Below, one piece after another: positions 1-8,942 of a stretch of DNA of 64,000 nt. Under the pieces are notes generated by a model. The model was not told the origin of the DNA, did no database searches, and saw only the letters and a program-made list of their open reading frames with translations. How positions within the stretch are numbered: the first letter of the stretch is position 1; each line of letters begins with the position of its first letter. Source of the stretch: Pseudomonadota bacterium (lineage in GTDB: Bacteria > Pseudomonadota > Alphaproteobacteria > Rhizobiales > Rhizobiaceae); contig JAEYDD010000033.1 in the NCBI GenBank assembly GCA_023404095.1, positions 1-64,000 of the forward strand, in the 5' to 3' direction. The translations under genes were made by a program, and so were the position numbers.

Positions 1-3000
1 GGCATTTTCGAAGTCAGCGGCAGACTTGAACGAAAGCGCACCCGTCTTCGCGTCGATATTGAACAGCGCCTTGTCGGCGCCGCCCGAAATCGAATAGGTG
101 ATCGCCTTCTTTTCCGGGTCAGACGCCCTGACCGTGGTCACGGCCGTCCTGTTCTCCGCAACGCTGATTTCTGCGGACGTGCCGCCGCCGTTGGAAGTGA
201 TGACGGGATTGTAATTGATCGTGTGCGTCGCAAGATCGTAGGTGAGGTTGCTGAAAGTCAGCACGGACACGCCGACGATGCCATCGACGCCGGCAGCGAC
301 GAATGATTTCAACTCGGGGTAGGTTAGCGCCTTCAGCTCCTGTGGCGTCATGCGGATCTCGATCCGGTCGACGCCGGCTGCATGCAGGGCACTGCCGGTC
401 GCCTTGGCAAGCGACTTGGCCTCGGCATAGGTGATGGTGACCGACACTGCGTCGTCTGGCGCAAAGCCGATTCGGGCATCGACAAAATTGCGAGCCGCCG
501 TCAACGACAATGCCAGATTGTTGTCGGAAGCGTCGATCCGGTCGATGTTGATGGCCTTCAGTCCGGCCAGGTCGAGCGTGTCGGGGTCGGACAGCGTCGT
601 GGAGGAGGCCGTCACGATAACCGTATCGGCGCTGTCAAAGGGAATCTGATATTCTGCGAACTTGTGCGCCTGGGCGAGGCTGAGCCTGACGGTGCCGTCG
701 GTCAGGTCGATCTGGCTCACGCTCCTGCCGTCGAGCCCGGTGATGCTGGCAAGCGAGAGGGCGGCAACCGCGCTTCCGGTATCGGCCAGACGGACGACGT
801 CGATGCCGATGTCGGATAATAGGCCGGCGACGTCGGTAGTCGACAGCGCGAGCAGATTGGCGGCGGTGTCCGAAAGGCGGGCGGCAACGCCGGTGTCGAA
901 GGAGAGGCCGGAGGCTTTGATCCGCATAGCCGTCGTCGCGGCGAGATCGAGTGTTGCAGCCGCGGTTGTCAGCGCCGAGACCCCGAAACCGGCTGCGTTG
1001 ACGAGATCGCCTGCGCCGAGTGCGCCGAGCGAGGCGGACGTGACCGACAGCAGCACCCGGTCCTCGGCGGAGAACGACGCATTGGCCTCGCGATAGGCTT
1101 CCAGCACGGAGAAAGACAGCACCACGTGGTTGTCGGTCGCATCGAGCGCCGTGATGCCGAAATCGGACAGCTTGGCGATGCGACTTGTGTCCAGCGTTGC
1201 GAGCCTGGCGCCGGTGTCACGAACTGAAACTGCTCCTTGCAGCGCGTAGATCGCCATATCGTGGTCTGCATAGGCGGAGAATTGCGAGGCGCTGACGGGC
1301 AGGGACTGTTCGGCGATGACAAGGTGGACGCCAGCCCCTGCCAGCGCTGCAATATCAGCTGCATCGAGCGTCGTCAGGGCGGCGACGGTATCGAAGAGCC
1401 AGGTTCCATTGTCCTGCGCGAAAGCGATTCCGGTGGCGGCGATAGCTTTGGCTTGCGCCAGCGATAGCGTCGTGGGCGCGGACCCCGCGTCGAATATATC
1501 GATCCGCGTGACGCCCTGCGATGCAAGTTCGCTAATCTGGCTGGCGGTCAGCGCACGCATGTCTGACTGCGAAATGACCAAGGTGAGAACATCCGACGGG
1601 GCAAAGCTCAGGCCGTAGGTCTTGAGCATGCCGAGGCTGACAATTTGGAGCGAAATGGCATCCTCCTCAAGGTCGAGAACTTTGAGACCGAGCTGGAGGA
1701 GAGCGTCCAGGGTGCTGTTGCTCATCGTGACGAGCTGCATCATGTTCAATTTCATCGTGACCACATCGCCTGAAGCAAAGGTGATGCCGGCGTCGACATA
1801 GGCCAGCGCCTGTTCGAAGGAGAGGGTGGTGGCATTGTCGCTGGCGTCGAGCCTCGTGACACCCAGTGTCTCCAATGACGTGATATCGGCAGGCGAAAAG
1901 TCATCAAGCGCTGCGCCTGTAGCGCTCACCACGACGCTTGCGGCCCCTGTGATCTCCAGCCCGGCAACGCCCAACAGGGCCATCGTCATCGCCTTGCTGA
2001 GCGTAACGTTGCCGCCGTCTGAAACGACAATTTTATCGATGCCCAGTTCTGAAAGTTCGGCAATGTCCGTCTCGATCAGCGAAGAGATCGTGGCAGCCGT
2101 GCCACTCAGCGTCGCCGGATCGGTATCGTTTTCAAACAGGCGGAAGGTCAGGGTATCGCCGCCCATGTACCAGCTCACGGCAAAGCCGCCCGTCGATCGC
2201 GCGACCAGCTTGAAGGCATTGATACCCGCGACGACATCGGTGTTGACGGCCATCTCGGACCCGATCGCCGCGCCATCGGCGCCGAAAACCTGAGCCTTGA
2301 GCCGCGCAGTGTCGCCTTCGCTCAAATCCAGCCAGAAGACGACGAACCCGCCGCCTGCGAGCGCCTTGACCTGACTGCGGTCCTGCGCGCCGATCGTCGT
2401 GGTGCTGACGTGGATTTCTTCGCCGACCTTGGCCCCGTCGGCATCGAATACCTGGCCATACACGCCCAGACCGCTGCCGTCCTGGTCATTGGAAACCCAG
2501 GTCACCACGAAGCCGCCGCCCTCGAGCGTAGTGATGGAGGGATCCTGCTGCGCCGAAGCCGTATAGGTGCTGGCGACCGTCTCACTGCTGACGAAAGAGC
2601 CGTCGGCGTTGTAGATGCGCACCATTACGTCCCAACCGGAGCCGGAATTGTTGCTTTGCCAGGCGATGGCGAACCTGCCGTCTGAAAGTGCCGTCACGAC
2701 GGGTTTCACCTGGACGCCCGCCGTGGTGGTATTGACGACAAAGGCCGGCGCCGTCGGCATGCCCGCCGCATCCAGGGTCTGGGCGACGACGTCGTAGCCC
2801 GTTCCGGTCTGGGGATTGGTCGCCCAGGCGACGACAAAGCCGCCACCGGATAACGGGACGATCTCGTAAGCCGTGGCTTCTTCGCTGGATATCAACCCCG
2901 CGACTGTAAGATACTGTCCGAACGTCAGCGACGTCTCGACCTGGCCAGTCGCGCCATCCACACGCTGCGCGACGAGGCTCATCGTATCGCCTTTGATCCA

Positions 3001-3750
3001 GCTGACGAGGAAATCGCCACCGGACAGCGGCGTGATCTTCGGCATATAGGCCATGGTCGCGTCGACCATCGCGATGCGGTCGCCGACCGGGTTTCCGCCG
3101 GCATCGAAACGCTGGAACTCCAGGCTCAGGGTCTCCGTTTCGCTGCCGACGTCGGTCGTCTGCCAGACGACGACATAGCCGCCATCGTCGAGCAATACGA
3201 CGGAGGCCTGCGCCCTATGCGTGGCATCGCCGGTTGCGATGGCGGTCTCGCCGCCGATCTTCTCCCCCTTTGCATCGTAGTGCTGCGCGAAAAGGGCATT
3301 GAAGCCTGCGGCGTTCACTTGCTTGTAGATGACCATGAAGGTGCCATCGGGCAGTTCCACAAAGGATTGCCCGCCGGCTGAGTAGAGGAATGTCCCGACC
3401 ACGGTGTCGCTCGCCGTGGCCCCGCTCCTGGTCTGATATTGGCTGCCGACGGAAACGTTTTGCGCCGCAAATGCAGAGACCTGCGCCGTACCAAGCACGA
3501 GCGCGCGATCGCCGGCCAGAACATTGCCGACACCAAGGTTCTTCAAGTCGACGATGTCTGCTGGCGTCAAGGTTTCGATCGTTGCCGCGGCATCCAGAAC
3601 CCTGATTGTGTCCCCACTTGCAAAGACGATCCCTTGGGCGACGAGCGACTGCGCCTGAGCAAGCGTCAGCGTTGCCCTGTTGTCTTGAAGGTCGATCGTG
3701 CTCGAAGAGGACGATGCGATCAGGTCGAGGATTTCGGCGTAGGTGCTCAA
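1..3750 (-). CDS. Giant repeat protein, probable secreted surface protein (3' end outside window)
   Basis: Open from a TTG at 3750 to the window edge (1250 codons, no stop), with GGAGGA just upstream of the TTG. No N-terminal signal peptide is visible, as expected for type I secretion substrates, but the C-terminus is outside the window. Order seen: a short N-terminal repeat unit; about eight beta-strand repeats of the kind GGxFVVxW...DGSG...DAxG (roughly residues 110-540); then about ten degenerate units of 70-75 residues with the core LGVxxIDxxDN followed by LSxxQA and AGIxFAxxD; finally a cadherin-like unit (SVAEN, RASDPE, IDAKTG) running off the edge. The GGFVVxW repeats are familiar from rhizobial RTX-type proteins. 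I do not recognise the LGVxxIDxxDN repeat as a named domain. Calcium-binding adhesin or matrix protein is an inference. Confidence 0.8.
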   Translation of the reverse strand, partial: MSTYAEILDLIASSSSSTIDLQDNRATLTLAQAQSLVAQGIVFASGDTIRVLDAAATIETLTPADIVDLKNLGVGNVLAGDRALVLGTAQVSAFAAQNVSVGSQYQTRSGATASDTVVGTFLYSAGGQSFVELPDGTFMVIYKQVNAAGFNALFAQHYDAKGEKIGGETAIATGDATHRAQASVVLLDDGGYVVVWQTTDVGSETETLSLEFQRFDAGGNPVGDRIAMVDATMAYMPKITPLSGGDFLVSWIKGDTMSLVAQRVDGATGQVETSLTFGQYLTVAGLISSEEATAYEIVPLSGGGFVVAWATNPQTGTGYDVVAQTLDAAGMPTAPAFVVNTTTAGVQVKPVVTALSDGRFAIAWQSNNSGSGWDVMVRIYNADGSFVSSETVASTYTASAQQDPSITTLEGGGFVVTWVSNDQDGSGLGVYGQVFDADGAKVGEEIHVSTTTIGAQDRSQVKALAGGGFVVFWLDLSEGDTARLKAQVFGADGAAIGSEMAVNTDVVAGINAFKLVARSTGGFAVSWYMGGDTLTFRLFENDTDPATLSGTAATISSLIETDIAELSELGIDKIVVSDGGNVTLSKAMTMALLGVAGLEITGAASVVVSATGAALDDFSPADITSLETLGVTRLDASDNATTLSFEQALAYVDAGITFASGDVVTMKLNMMQLVTMSNSTLDALLQLGLKVLDLEEDAISLQIVSLGMLKTYGLSFAPSDVLTLVISQSDMRALTASQISELASQGVTRIDIFDAGSAPTTLSLAQAKAIAATGIAFAQDNGTWLFDTVAALTTLDAADIAALAGAGVHLVIAEQSLPVSASQFSAYADHDMAIYALQGAVSVRDTGARLATLDTSRIAKLSDFGITALDATDNHVVLSFSVLEAYREANASFSAEDRVLLSVTSASLGALGAGDLVNAAGFGVSALTTAAATLDLAATTAMRIKASGLSFDTGVAARLSDTAANLLALSTTDVAGLLSDIGIDVVRLADTGSAVAALSLASITGLDGRSVSQIDLTDGTVRLSLAQAHKFAEYQIPFDSADTVIVTASSTTLSDPDTLDLAGLKAINIDRIDASDNNLALSLTAARNFVDARIGFAPDDAVSVTITYAEAKSLAKATGSALHAAGVDRIEIRMTPQELKALTYPELKSFVAAGVDGIVGVSVLTFSNLTYDLATHTINYNPVITSNGGGTSAEISVAENRTAVTTVRASDPEKKAITYSISGGADKALFNIDAKTGALSFKSAADFENA

Positions 3751-4098
3751 GGGGTGTCCTCCGGCAGCTGTGGGACGCGTTGCCGGCGTTGCGCGAGGGC
3801 CGGGCGGTGCGCCGCTGCCTGCACGTCCGGCATCGGCCCCGCCCGCAGGTGGCCTGCGGTTTGCCGGGAGTGGTCAAGTCGGACGACCTATCTATACGAG
3901 CAGGGGGCAAATGGGTGAGCGTCGTGTTGGCGCTGCGTCTCAATCTGTTGGGAATCCGTCTCAGCAGACGGGCCGGCGATGGCGACGGGCAGCCGTGCCG
4001 TTGGCGCCGGCGGTACAACCATAGACAGAACGCCATTTGCAATGCCGATTTAAGCGATGCAGGATAGCCGGCGCCAAACAGGATCGAGGAGTGCGAAT
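3751..4098. other. Intergenic region between divergent genes
   Basis: About 350 bases separate the divergent starts of the giant repeat protein and the binding protein. Both ribosome binding sites lie at its edges (GGAGGA near 3760 on the minus strand, GAGGAG near 4090 on the plus strand). It must hold both promoters, but I see no clear -35/-10 pair, RNA gene or credible small gene. Confidence 0.5.
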
Positions 4099-5688
4099 GT
4101 GACCATGGAATTCGATCATCTCAGCAGGCTTGTCGCAGGTGGCGGTCTTTCCCGGCGTGAATTTCTAAGCCGGACTGCTGCCCTTGGCGTGTCCGCGGCC
4201 GCCGCAAACGCCCTGCTGTCTGGTGCGGCCCGGGCGGAGGGGCCGGTGAAGGGGGGCGTCTTGCGCGCCGGTCTCGTGGGGGGCGCTGCCACCGACAGCC
4301 TGGATCCCGCGACCTGGGCGAGCCAGGTGCCCTATACGATCGGTCGCTGTTGGGGCGAGCAGTTGCTGGAAATCTCACCTGCGGGCGAGATCGAGTATCG
4401 CCTCGCCGAATCCTACGAAGCGTCCAAGGACGCCAAGACATGGACGTTCCGGATCCGCCAGGATGTTACCTTTCACAACGGAAAGGCGCTGACGCCCGAC
4501 GACGTCGTCGCCACAATGGAGCGCCATGCGGACGCGAACTCGAAGTCGGCAGCACTCCCCTTCGTGTCCGAATTCGAGACGGTCAGGGCGGACGGACGCA
4601 ACGTCGTCATCACCCTGAAGGAGCCGAATGCCGACCTGCCTTATGTGGTCAGCGACTATCACCTGATGATCCAGCCGAACGGGGGCAAGGACAATCCCAC
4701 GGAGGGCATCGGTACCGGGCCCTACAAGGTTGTCGTCAACGAACCGGGCGTTCGCCATGTCGGTCAGAAGCACGAGGGGTACTGGGGAAGCGACCAGCGC
4801 GGCCACGCCGACACGATAGAGATCATCGTCATGAATGACTCCACGGCGCGCACGGCAGCGCTGCAAAGCGGTCAGATCGACATGATCAACCGCGTCGAGC
4901 CGAAGGTCGTCGAACTCGTTAAGCGTGTACCGGGCGTGACCATCCGCAACGTGCCGGGCAAGGGGCATTACGTGATGATCGCCCATTGCAACACTGCGCC
5001 TTTCGACAACAACGACCTGCGGCTGGCGCTGAAGTACGCCGTCGATCGCGAGGAGATGGTGCAGAAGATCCTGAGCGGCTACGGCACGGTCGGCAACGAT
5101 ACGCCCATGATCAAGGGCTATCCGCTGTTCGATGACGACATCGAGCAGCGGGTGTTCGATCCGGAGAAGGCCGCCGCGCACTACAGGAAATCCGGTCATA
5201 GCGGTCCCGTGCTGCTGCGCACCTCCGACGTCGCCTTCCCGGGCGCGGTGGATGCGGCGCAGCTTTTCCAGCAGAGTGCTGCCAAATGCGGCATCACCGT
5301 CGAGATCAAGCGCGAGCCGGGCGACGGCTACTGGTCGGACGTCTGGAACCAGCAGCCCTTCTCCATGTCCTACTGGACCGGCCGCCCCACACAGGACCAG
5401 GTCTATTCGATCGCCTATCTTTCCAAGGCGGAATGGAACGACACGCGGTTCTTCCGCGAGGACTTCGACAGGCTGATCATCGGTGCGCGCTCCGAACTGG
5501 ACGACGGCAAGCGCAAGGCCATGTATCGGCAGGCGGCAATGATCCTGCGCGACGAGGGCGGCGTCATCGTGCCGATGTTCAACAACTACATCGACGCGAC
5601 GACGGCGAAGGTTGGCGGCTGGGTCGACGACCCGAACGGCGAACTGATGGGCGGCCATGCGTTGACGAAATGCTGGGTCGCCGCCTAG
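4099..5688 (+). CDS. ABC transporter substrate-binding protein, peptide/nickel (SBP_bac_5) family, Tat-exported
   Basis: Periplasmic binding protein of the DppA/OppA type, 529 aa from the GTG at 4099. That GTG has GAGGAG seven bases upstream; an ATG at 4105 is the alternative, and an ATG at 4057 lacks such a site. The N-terminus carries a twin-arginine signal (LSRREFLSR, then an alanine-rich stretch ending ARA), so export is probably by Tat. Family features include FHNGKALTPDDVVATMERH, GTGPYKV and the Y/W-rich C-terminal lobe. No permease or ATPase gene is adjacent, so this is an orphan binding protein or its transporter is elsewhere. Ligand unknown; peptides, opines or similar small molecules are typical of the family. 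Confidence 0.9.
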   Translation: MTMEFDHLSRLVAGGGLSRREFLSRTAALGVSAAAANALLSGAARAEGPVKGGVLRAGLVGGAATDSLDPATWASQVPYTIGRCWGEQLLEISPAGEIEYRLAESYEASKDAKTWTFRIRQDVTFHNGKALTPDDVVATMERHADANSKSAALPFVSEFETVRADGRNVVITLKEPNADLPYVVSDYHLMIQPNGGKDNPTEGIGTGPYKVVVNEPGVRHVGQKHEGYWGSDQRGHADTIEIIVMNDSTARTAALQSGQIDMINRVEPKVVELVKRVPGVTIRNVPGKGHYVMIAHCNTAPFDNNDLRLALKYAVDREEMVQKILSGYGTVGNDTPMIKGYPLFDDDIEQRVFDPEKAAAHYRKSGHSGPVLLRTSDVAFPGAVDAAQLFQQSAAKCGITVEIKREPGDGYWSDVWNQQPFSMSYWTGRPTQDQVYSIAYLSKAEWNDTRFFREDFDRLIIGARSELDDGKRKAMYRQAAMILRDEGGVIVPMFNNYIDATTAKVGGWVDDPNGELMGGHALTKCWVAA

Positions 5689-5758
5689 CGCAACCCCACG
5701 CAAGAAAGCGTCATGTGTCCCCTCCGGATGCTGCGGAGCGGAGGCGACACCGCGATTG

Positions 5759-5805
5759 CCCCTCCACGCAGGCCGCTCCCTTGTGGGCTGGCCTGCGTGG
5801 AGGGG
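5759..5805. repeat. Long perfect palindrome (16-bp arms, 15-base loop)
   Basis: Arms 5759-5774 and 5790-5805 are perfectly complementary and the loop can form a further CCC/GGG stem. It follows the binding protein gene but has no T-tract on either side, so it is not a standard terminator. It may be a dispersed palindromic element or an mRNA 3'-end stabiliser. Confidence 0.75.
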
Positions 5806-5979
5806 AACCGCAGACGGGGCCGCGTCCGCGGCGCCCTTGGCCCGCATCGCGCTGCTCGCCACAATTCGTTGCCCGGCCGGCACGCGACGCATTGACCGCG
5901 ACCCTGCCGGCCCCTAAGTTGCGGCCATCTGAAACAGCAGAAAGGTGCCGGTTCGATCAATGCGTCCGGCGAACACCGC

Positions 5980-7263
5980 TTGTTCGAACTTGCGATTGCA
6001 TTTCTTCTTATCGTCATCAATGGAATTTTCGCTCTCTCTGAACTGTCGATCGTCTCTTCGCGGAAAGTCCGCCTGAGAACGATGGCCGCCCAGGGGCGGC
6101 GCGGAGCGGAGACGGCCATCCGGCTTGCCGACAATCCGGGAAAGTTCCTGTCCACCGTCCAGATCGGCATCACGCTGGTCGGCATCCTGGCCGGTGCGGT
6201 CTCGGGTGCCGCACTCGGCGAGCGCCTCGGTGAAATCCTGCGCGATTCCAACGTACCGGTCTGGCTTGCCGGCCCGCTCGGCTACGGCATCGTCATCACG
6301 CTGATCACCTATCTTTCCGTCGTCGTCGGCGAACTGGTTCCCAAGCAGATCGCGCTGCGCAATCCGGAGCGTTTCGCCTGCAACGTGGCGCCGATGATGT
6401 CGCTGTTGTCCAAGATCGGCGGGCCGTTCGTCTGGCTGCTCGATGGTTCGACGCGCCTCATCTTCCGCCTCATGGGCCTGCACGAGGCGCCCGAAAGCGT
6501 GGTGACCGACGAGGAAATCAAGGCGGTCATGGCCGAAGCGGAAGCCGCCGGCGTCATCGAAAGCGGCGAGCAGAGCATGATCGCGGGCGTGATGCGCTTT
6601 TCGGACCGCGAGGCGCGCGGCCTCATGACCCCCCGCAAGGACGTCGACTGGATTGATCTCAGCGACGATCCGGCGGAAATCCGCCAGCAGATCTTCACCA
6701 GCCAGCACTCGCGCCTGCCGGTCAGCGAGAACGGGATCGAATCGATCATGGGCATCCTGCAGACGCGCGAGCTCCTGCCCGCGGTCGCTTCGGGCGTGCC
6801 TTTCGACATCCGCAGCTATATCCGCCAGGCGCCGGTCATTCCCGACAGCATGGACGCCATGCGCGTGCTCGAGGCGCTGCGCTCCTCCGACGTGCCGATC
6901 CTGCTGGTGCATGACGAGTACGGGCATTTCGAAGGCGTGCTCACGCCCGCCGACGTGCTGGAAGCCATCGCCGGCGTTTTCCGTTCGGACATCGGCGAGG
7001 GCGAGGAGGACGACTATGCCGTCCAGCGCGCCGACGGGTCCTGGCTTCTCTCCGGCTCCATGCCGATCGACGAGCTAGCCGACCGGTTCGGTCTGTCGCT
7101 GCCGGACAACCGCGGCTACCAGACCGTCGCCGGCCTGATCATCGATGTGCTGCAACACCTGCCTGTCACCGGCGAGATCGTACAGACACAGGGCTGGCAG
7201 TTCGAGGTGGTGGACATGGACGGGCGCCGGATCGACAAGCTGCTCGCCAGCAAGATCCCCTGA
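5980..7263 (+). CDS. CNNM/CorC (HlyC/CorC) family membrane protein with CBS domains
   Basis: 427 aa. N-terminal DUF21 transmembrane region (about residues 1-170; NGIFALSE near the start, GELVPKQIAL near 115), then a CBS pair (about 200-320; MTPRKDVDWIDL, LLVHDEYGHFEGVLT) and a C-terminal CorC/HlyC domain (about 335-425; GSWLLSGSMPIDEL, YQTVAGLI). Members are linked to magnesium or cobalt efflux and bind nucleotides through CBS; the old name haemolysin is misleading. The start is set at TTG 5980, which begins the conserved hydrophobic segment, but no strong ribosome binding site precedes it, so the exact start is uncertain. Ends convergent with soxR. Confidence 0.88.
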   Translation: MFELAIAFLLIVINGIFALSELSIVSSRKVRLRTMAAQGRRGAETAIRLADNPGKFLSTVQIGITLVGILAGAVSGAALGERLGEILRDSNVPVWLAGPLGYGIVITLITYLSVVVGELVPKQIALRNPERFACNVAPMMSLLSKIGGPFVWLLDGSTRLIFRLMGLHEAPESVVTDEEIKAVMAEAEAAGVIESGEQSMIAGVMRFSDREARGLMTPRKDVDWIDLSDDPAEIRQQIFTSQHSRLPVSENGIESIMGILQTRELLPAVASGVPFDIRSYIRQAPVIPDSMDAMRVLEALRSSDVPILLVHDEYGHFEGVLTPADVLEAIAGVFRSDIGEGEEDDYAVQRADGSWLLSGSMPIDELADRFGLSLPDNRGYQTVAGLIIDVLQHLPVTGEIVQTQGWQFEVVDMDGRRIDKLLASKIP

Positions 7264-7304
7264 TCGCGCCAATTCATGGCGGAAGACCCATCGTGGAACG
7301 TGAG

Positions 7305-7332
7305 AAGCCACGCATCGCTTGCGTGGCTTTTT
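7305..7332 (+). terminator. Rho-independent terminator after the CNNM gene
   Basis: A 9-bp stem (AAGCCACGC / GCGTGGCTT) with a short loop followed by a T run, lying between the convergent CNNM and soxR genes. The A residues on the left arm also suit termination from the soxR side. Confidence 0.85.
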
Positions 7333-7336
7333 ACGT

Positions 7337-7804
7337 TCAGGGGTCGATCAGCCGTGCACCCGGTCCCGTCTTGGCAAGTTCATCGTAGGGGTTGCGCAAG
7401 GGGCAATCATGCATCGAGAGGCAACCGCAGCCGATGCAGCCTTCGAGCTGGTCGCGCAGCGCGGTCAAGGCGGCGATCCTTTCATTGAGGCCCCGCTGCC
7501 AGTTCTGCGACAGCAATCGCCAGTCTTCCGCGGCAACCGGCCTGTCGTGGGGCAGCGCCGAGAGCGCTTCTGCGATTACGGAAAGCGGTATGCCCGTGCG
7601 CTGGGCGATCTTGATCACCGCGACCCGGCGAAGGATCGAGCGCGGATAGCGCCGCTGGTTTCCGCGGTTGCGATGGCTCTCGATCAGACCCTTGGTCTCG
7701 TAGAAATGAAGCGTCGATACCGCCACGCCGCTTCGGGCCGCCACTTCGCCGACGCTCAGCTCGAAGGGGATCTGCTTGCCTGAAACTTTCTTCATTCGCC
7801 GCAT
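7337..7804 (-). CDS. soxR: Redox-sensitive transcriptional activator SoxR
   Basis: MerR-family regulator, about 155 aa. The N-terminal winged helix is clear (SVGEVAARSGVAVSTLHFYETKG near residues 15-40), followed by the dimerisation helix and the SoxR-specific [2Fe-2S] cluster motif CIGCGCLSMHDC near the C-terminus, with all four cysteines present. The cluster is oxidised by redox-cycling compounds or superoxide, which switches on the target promoter. The ATG at 7804 lies directly beside an 18-bp sox box; a second in-frame ATG is at 7795. The divergent FMN reductase is the obvious target. There is no soxS here, in line with non-enteric SoxR proteins that control their target genes directly. 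Confidence 0.95.
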   Translation of the reverse strand: MRRMKKVSGKQIPFELSVGEVAARSGVAVSTLHFYETKGLIESHRNRGNQRRYPRSILRRVAVIKIAQRTGIPLSVIAEALSALPHDRPVAAEDWRLLSQNWQRGLNERIAALTALRDQLEGCIGCGCLSMHDCPLRNPYDELAKTGPGARLIDP

Positions 7805-7807
7805 TGA

Positions 7808-7825
7808 CCTCAATATTGGTTGAGG
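7808..7825. promoter_or_regulatory. SoxR operator (sox box)
   Basis: CCTCAATATTGGTTGAGG, an 18-bp dyad that keeps both CCTCAA/TTGAGG half-sites of the enterobacterial soxS box. It lies between the divergent soxR and FMN reductase genes, so it can control the reductase and SoxR itself. Confidence 0.88.
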
Positions 7826-7876
7826 TTTTATAGCATCGTCTCCACACGACTGAAACACAGGCTGGAGGCCGCAGGC

Positions 7877-8446
7877 ATGAGTGAGAAAATCCGTATCGCG
7901 ATCATCTATGGAAGCGCTCGTGAGGAGCGCTTCTGCGATAGGGTGGCGAACTGGCTTTTGTCCGAGCTCGAGGGTTTAAGCGGTTTCGACGTCGCGATCT
8001 TGGACCCCGCGCGGCTGACCTTTATCGCCAGCGGGCCGGATGCGCGCTCGGCCGCGGAAATCGAGACGCAGCTGGCGCGGGCCGACGCCTTCATCATCGT
8101 CGTGCCGGAGTACAACCACGGCTATCCCGGTGTGTTGAAGGCGCTGATCGACAGCACCTACACGCCGTGGCACGCAAAGCCGGTCGCTTTCGTTTCCTAT
8201 GGTGGCGTTTCGGGCGGACTGCGCGCGGTGGAGCAATTGCGGCTGGTGTTTGCAGAGCTGCACGCGGTCGCCATCCGAGACACCGTCAGCCTGGCCCATG
8301 CGTGGTCGCAGTTCGATTCGGAAGGAAACCCGATGCGCCCGTCGCAGATGAAGGGGCCGTTGATCGTGATGGTGAACCGGCTCTTGTGGTGGGCGAGGGC
8401 GCTGCGGGCCGCGCGCTGGGAAAGCGTCTACGACGATGTCGCCTAG
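7877..8446 (+). CDS. NAD(P)H-dependent FMN reductase (flavodoxin-like fold)
   Basis: 189 aa from the ATG at 7877 (GGAGG nine bases upstream). The N-terminal phosphate-binding loop (IYGSAREERFCDRVANWL) and the motif VVPEYNHGYPGVLKALID at about residues 76-93 are typical of the NADPH-dependent FMN reductase family, as is SYGGVSGGLRAVEQLR near 113. These small flavoproteins reduce quinones, azo compounds or metals using NAD(P)H. Transcribed divergently from soxR across a sox box, so it is probably induced by redox-cycling agents and helps detoxify them by two-electron quinone reduction. The physiological substrate is unknown. Confidence 0.9.
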   Translation: MSEKIRIAIIYGSAREERFCDRVANWLLSELEGLSGFDVAILDPARLTFIASGPDARSAAEIETQLARADAFIIVVPEYNHGYPGVLKALIDSTYTPWHAKPVAFVSYGGVSGGLRAVEQLRLVFAELHAVAIRDTVSLAHAWSQFDSEGNPMRPSQMKGPLIVMVNRLLWWARALRAARWESVYDDVA

Positions 8447-8480
8447 CGGTTGCGGTGGCGCGAATGGGCATCAGGCGATC

Positions 8481-8942
8481 TCAGCTGAAGCCCGTCTGCC
8501 GCAAGGCCTCGCCGGCGATCATCGCCGCTGACATGGCAACATTGATGGAACGCTGGCCCTCGACCATCGGAATGAGCAGGCGGACATCCGCCTTTTCGTG
8601 GACGTGGTCGGGCACGCCGGCGCTTTCGCGCCCGAGGAGGATGATATCGTCGGCATGGTAGGCGAAATCGACATAGGGAAGGGCGGCCTTCGTCGAGGCG
8701 AGCACGAGCCGCCTGCCGGTGGAGAGGCGCCATTCCTCGAACCGTTCCCAGGTCACGTGCCGGACAAGCCGGACTGCGGCGAGATAATCCATCCCCGCAC
8801 GCTTCAGGTTGCGGTCGGAAATGTCGAAGCCGGCAGGCTCGATGATATCGACGCCCATGCCGAGGCAGGCGGCGAGCCGCATGATGGTGCCGGTGTTGCC
8901 GGCGATATCCGGCTGGTAAAGGGCGATGCGAAGGTCAGACAT
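8481..8942 (-). CDS. trmL: tRNA (cytidine(34)-2'-O)-methyltransferase
   Basis: 153 aa SPOUT-class methyltransferase. Motifs of the TrmL/YibK family are visible: YQPDIAGNTGTIMRLAACLG (about residues 7-26), LGRESAGVP (about 103) and the knot-forming LLIPMVEGQRSINVAMSAA (about 121). The enzyme methylates the ribose of the wobble nucleotide in tRNA-Leu isoacceptors using S-adenosylmethionine. The start is placed at ATG 8942 because the family begins immediately before LRIALYQPD. Convergent with the FMN reductase. Confidence 0.93.
   Translation of the reverse strand: MSDLRIALYQPDIAGNTGTIMRLAACLGMGVDIIEPAGFDISDRNLKRAGMDYLAAVRLVRHVTWERFEEWRLSTGRRLVLASTKAALPYVDFAYHADDIILLGRESAGVPDHVHEKADVRLLIPMVEGQRSINVAMSAAMIAGEALRQTGFS

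Noticed and set aside
382..2797. Several plus-strand open frames across the first 3 kb
   Set aside because: They are shadows of the long minus-strand repeat gene, with no ribosome binding sites and low-complexity translations.
5704..5895. A 60-aa plus-strand frame after the binding-protein gene
   Set aside because: It reads through the 47-base palindrome and has no ribosome binding site, so it is unlikely to be a gene.
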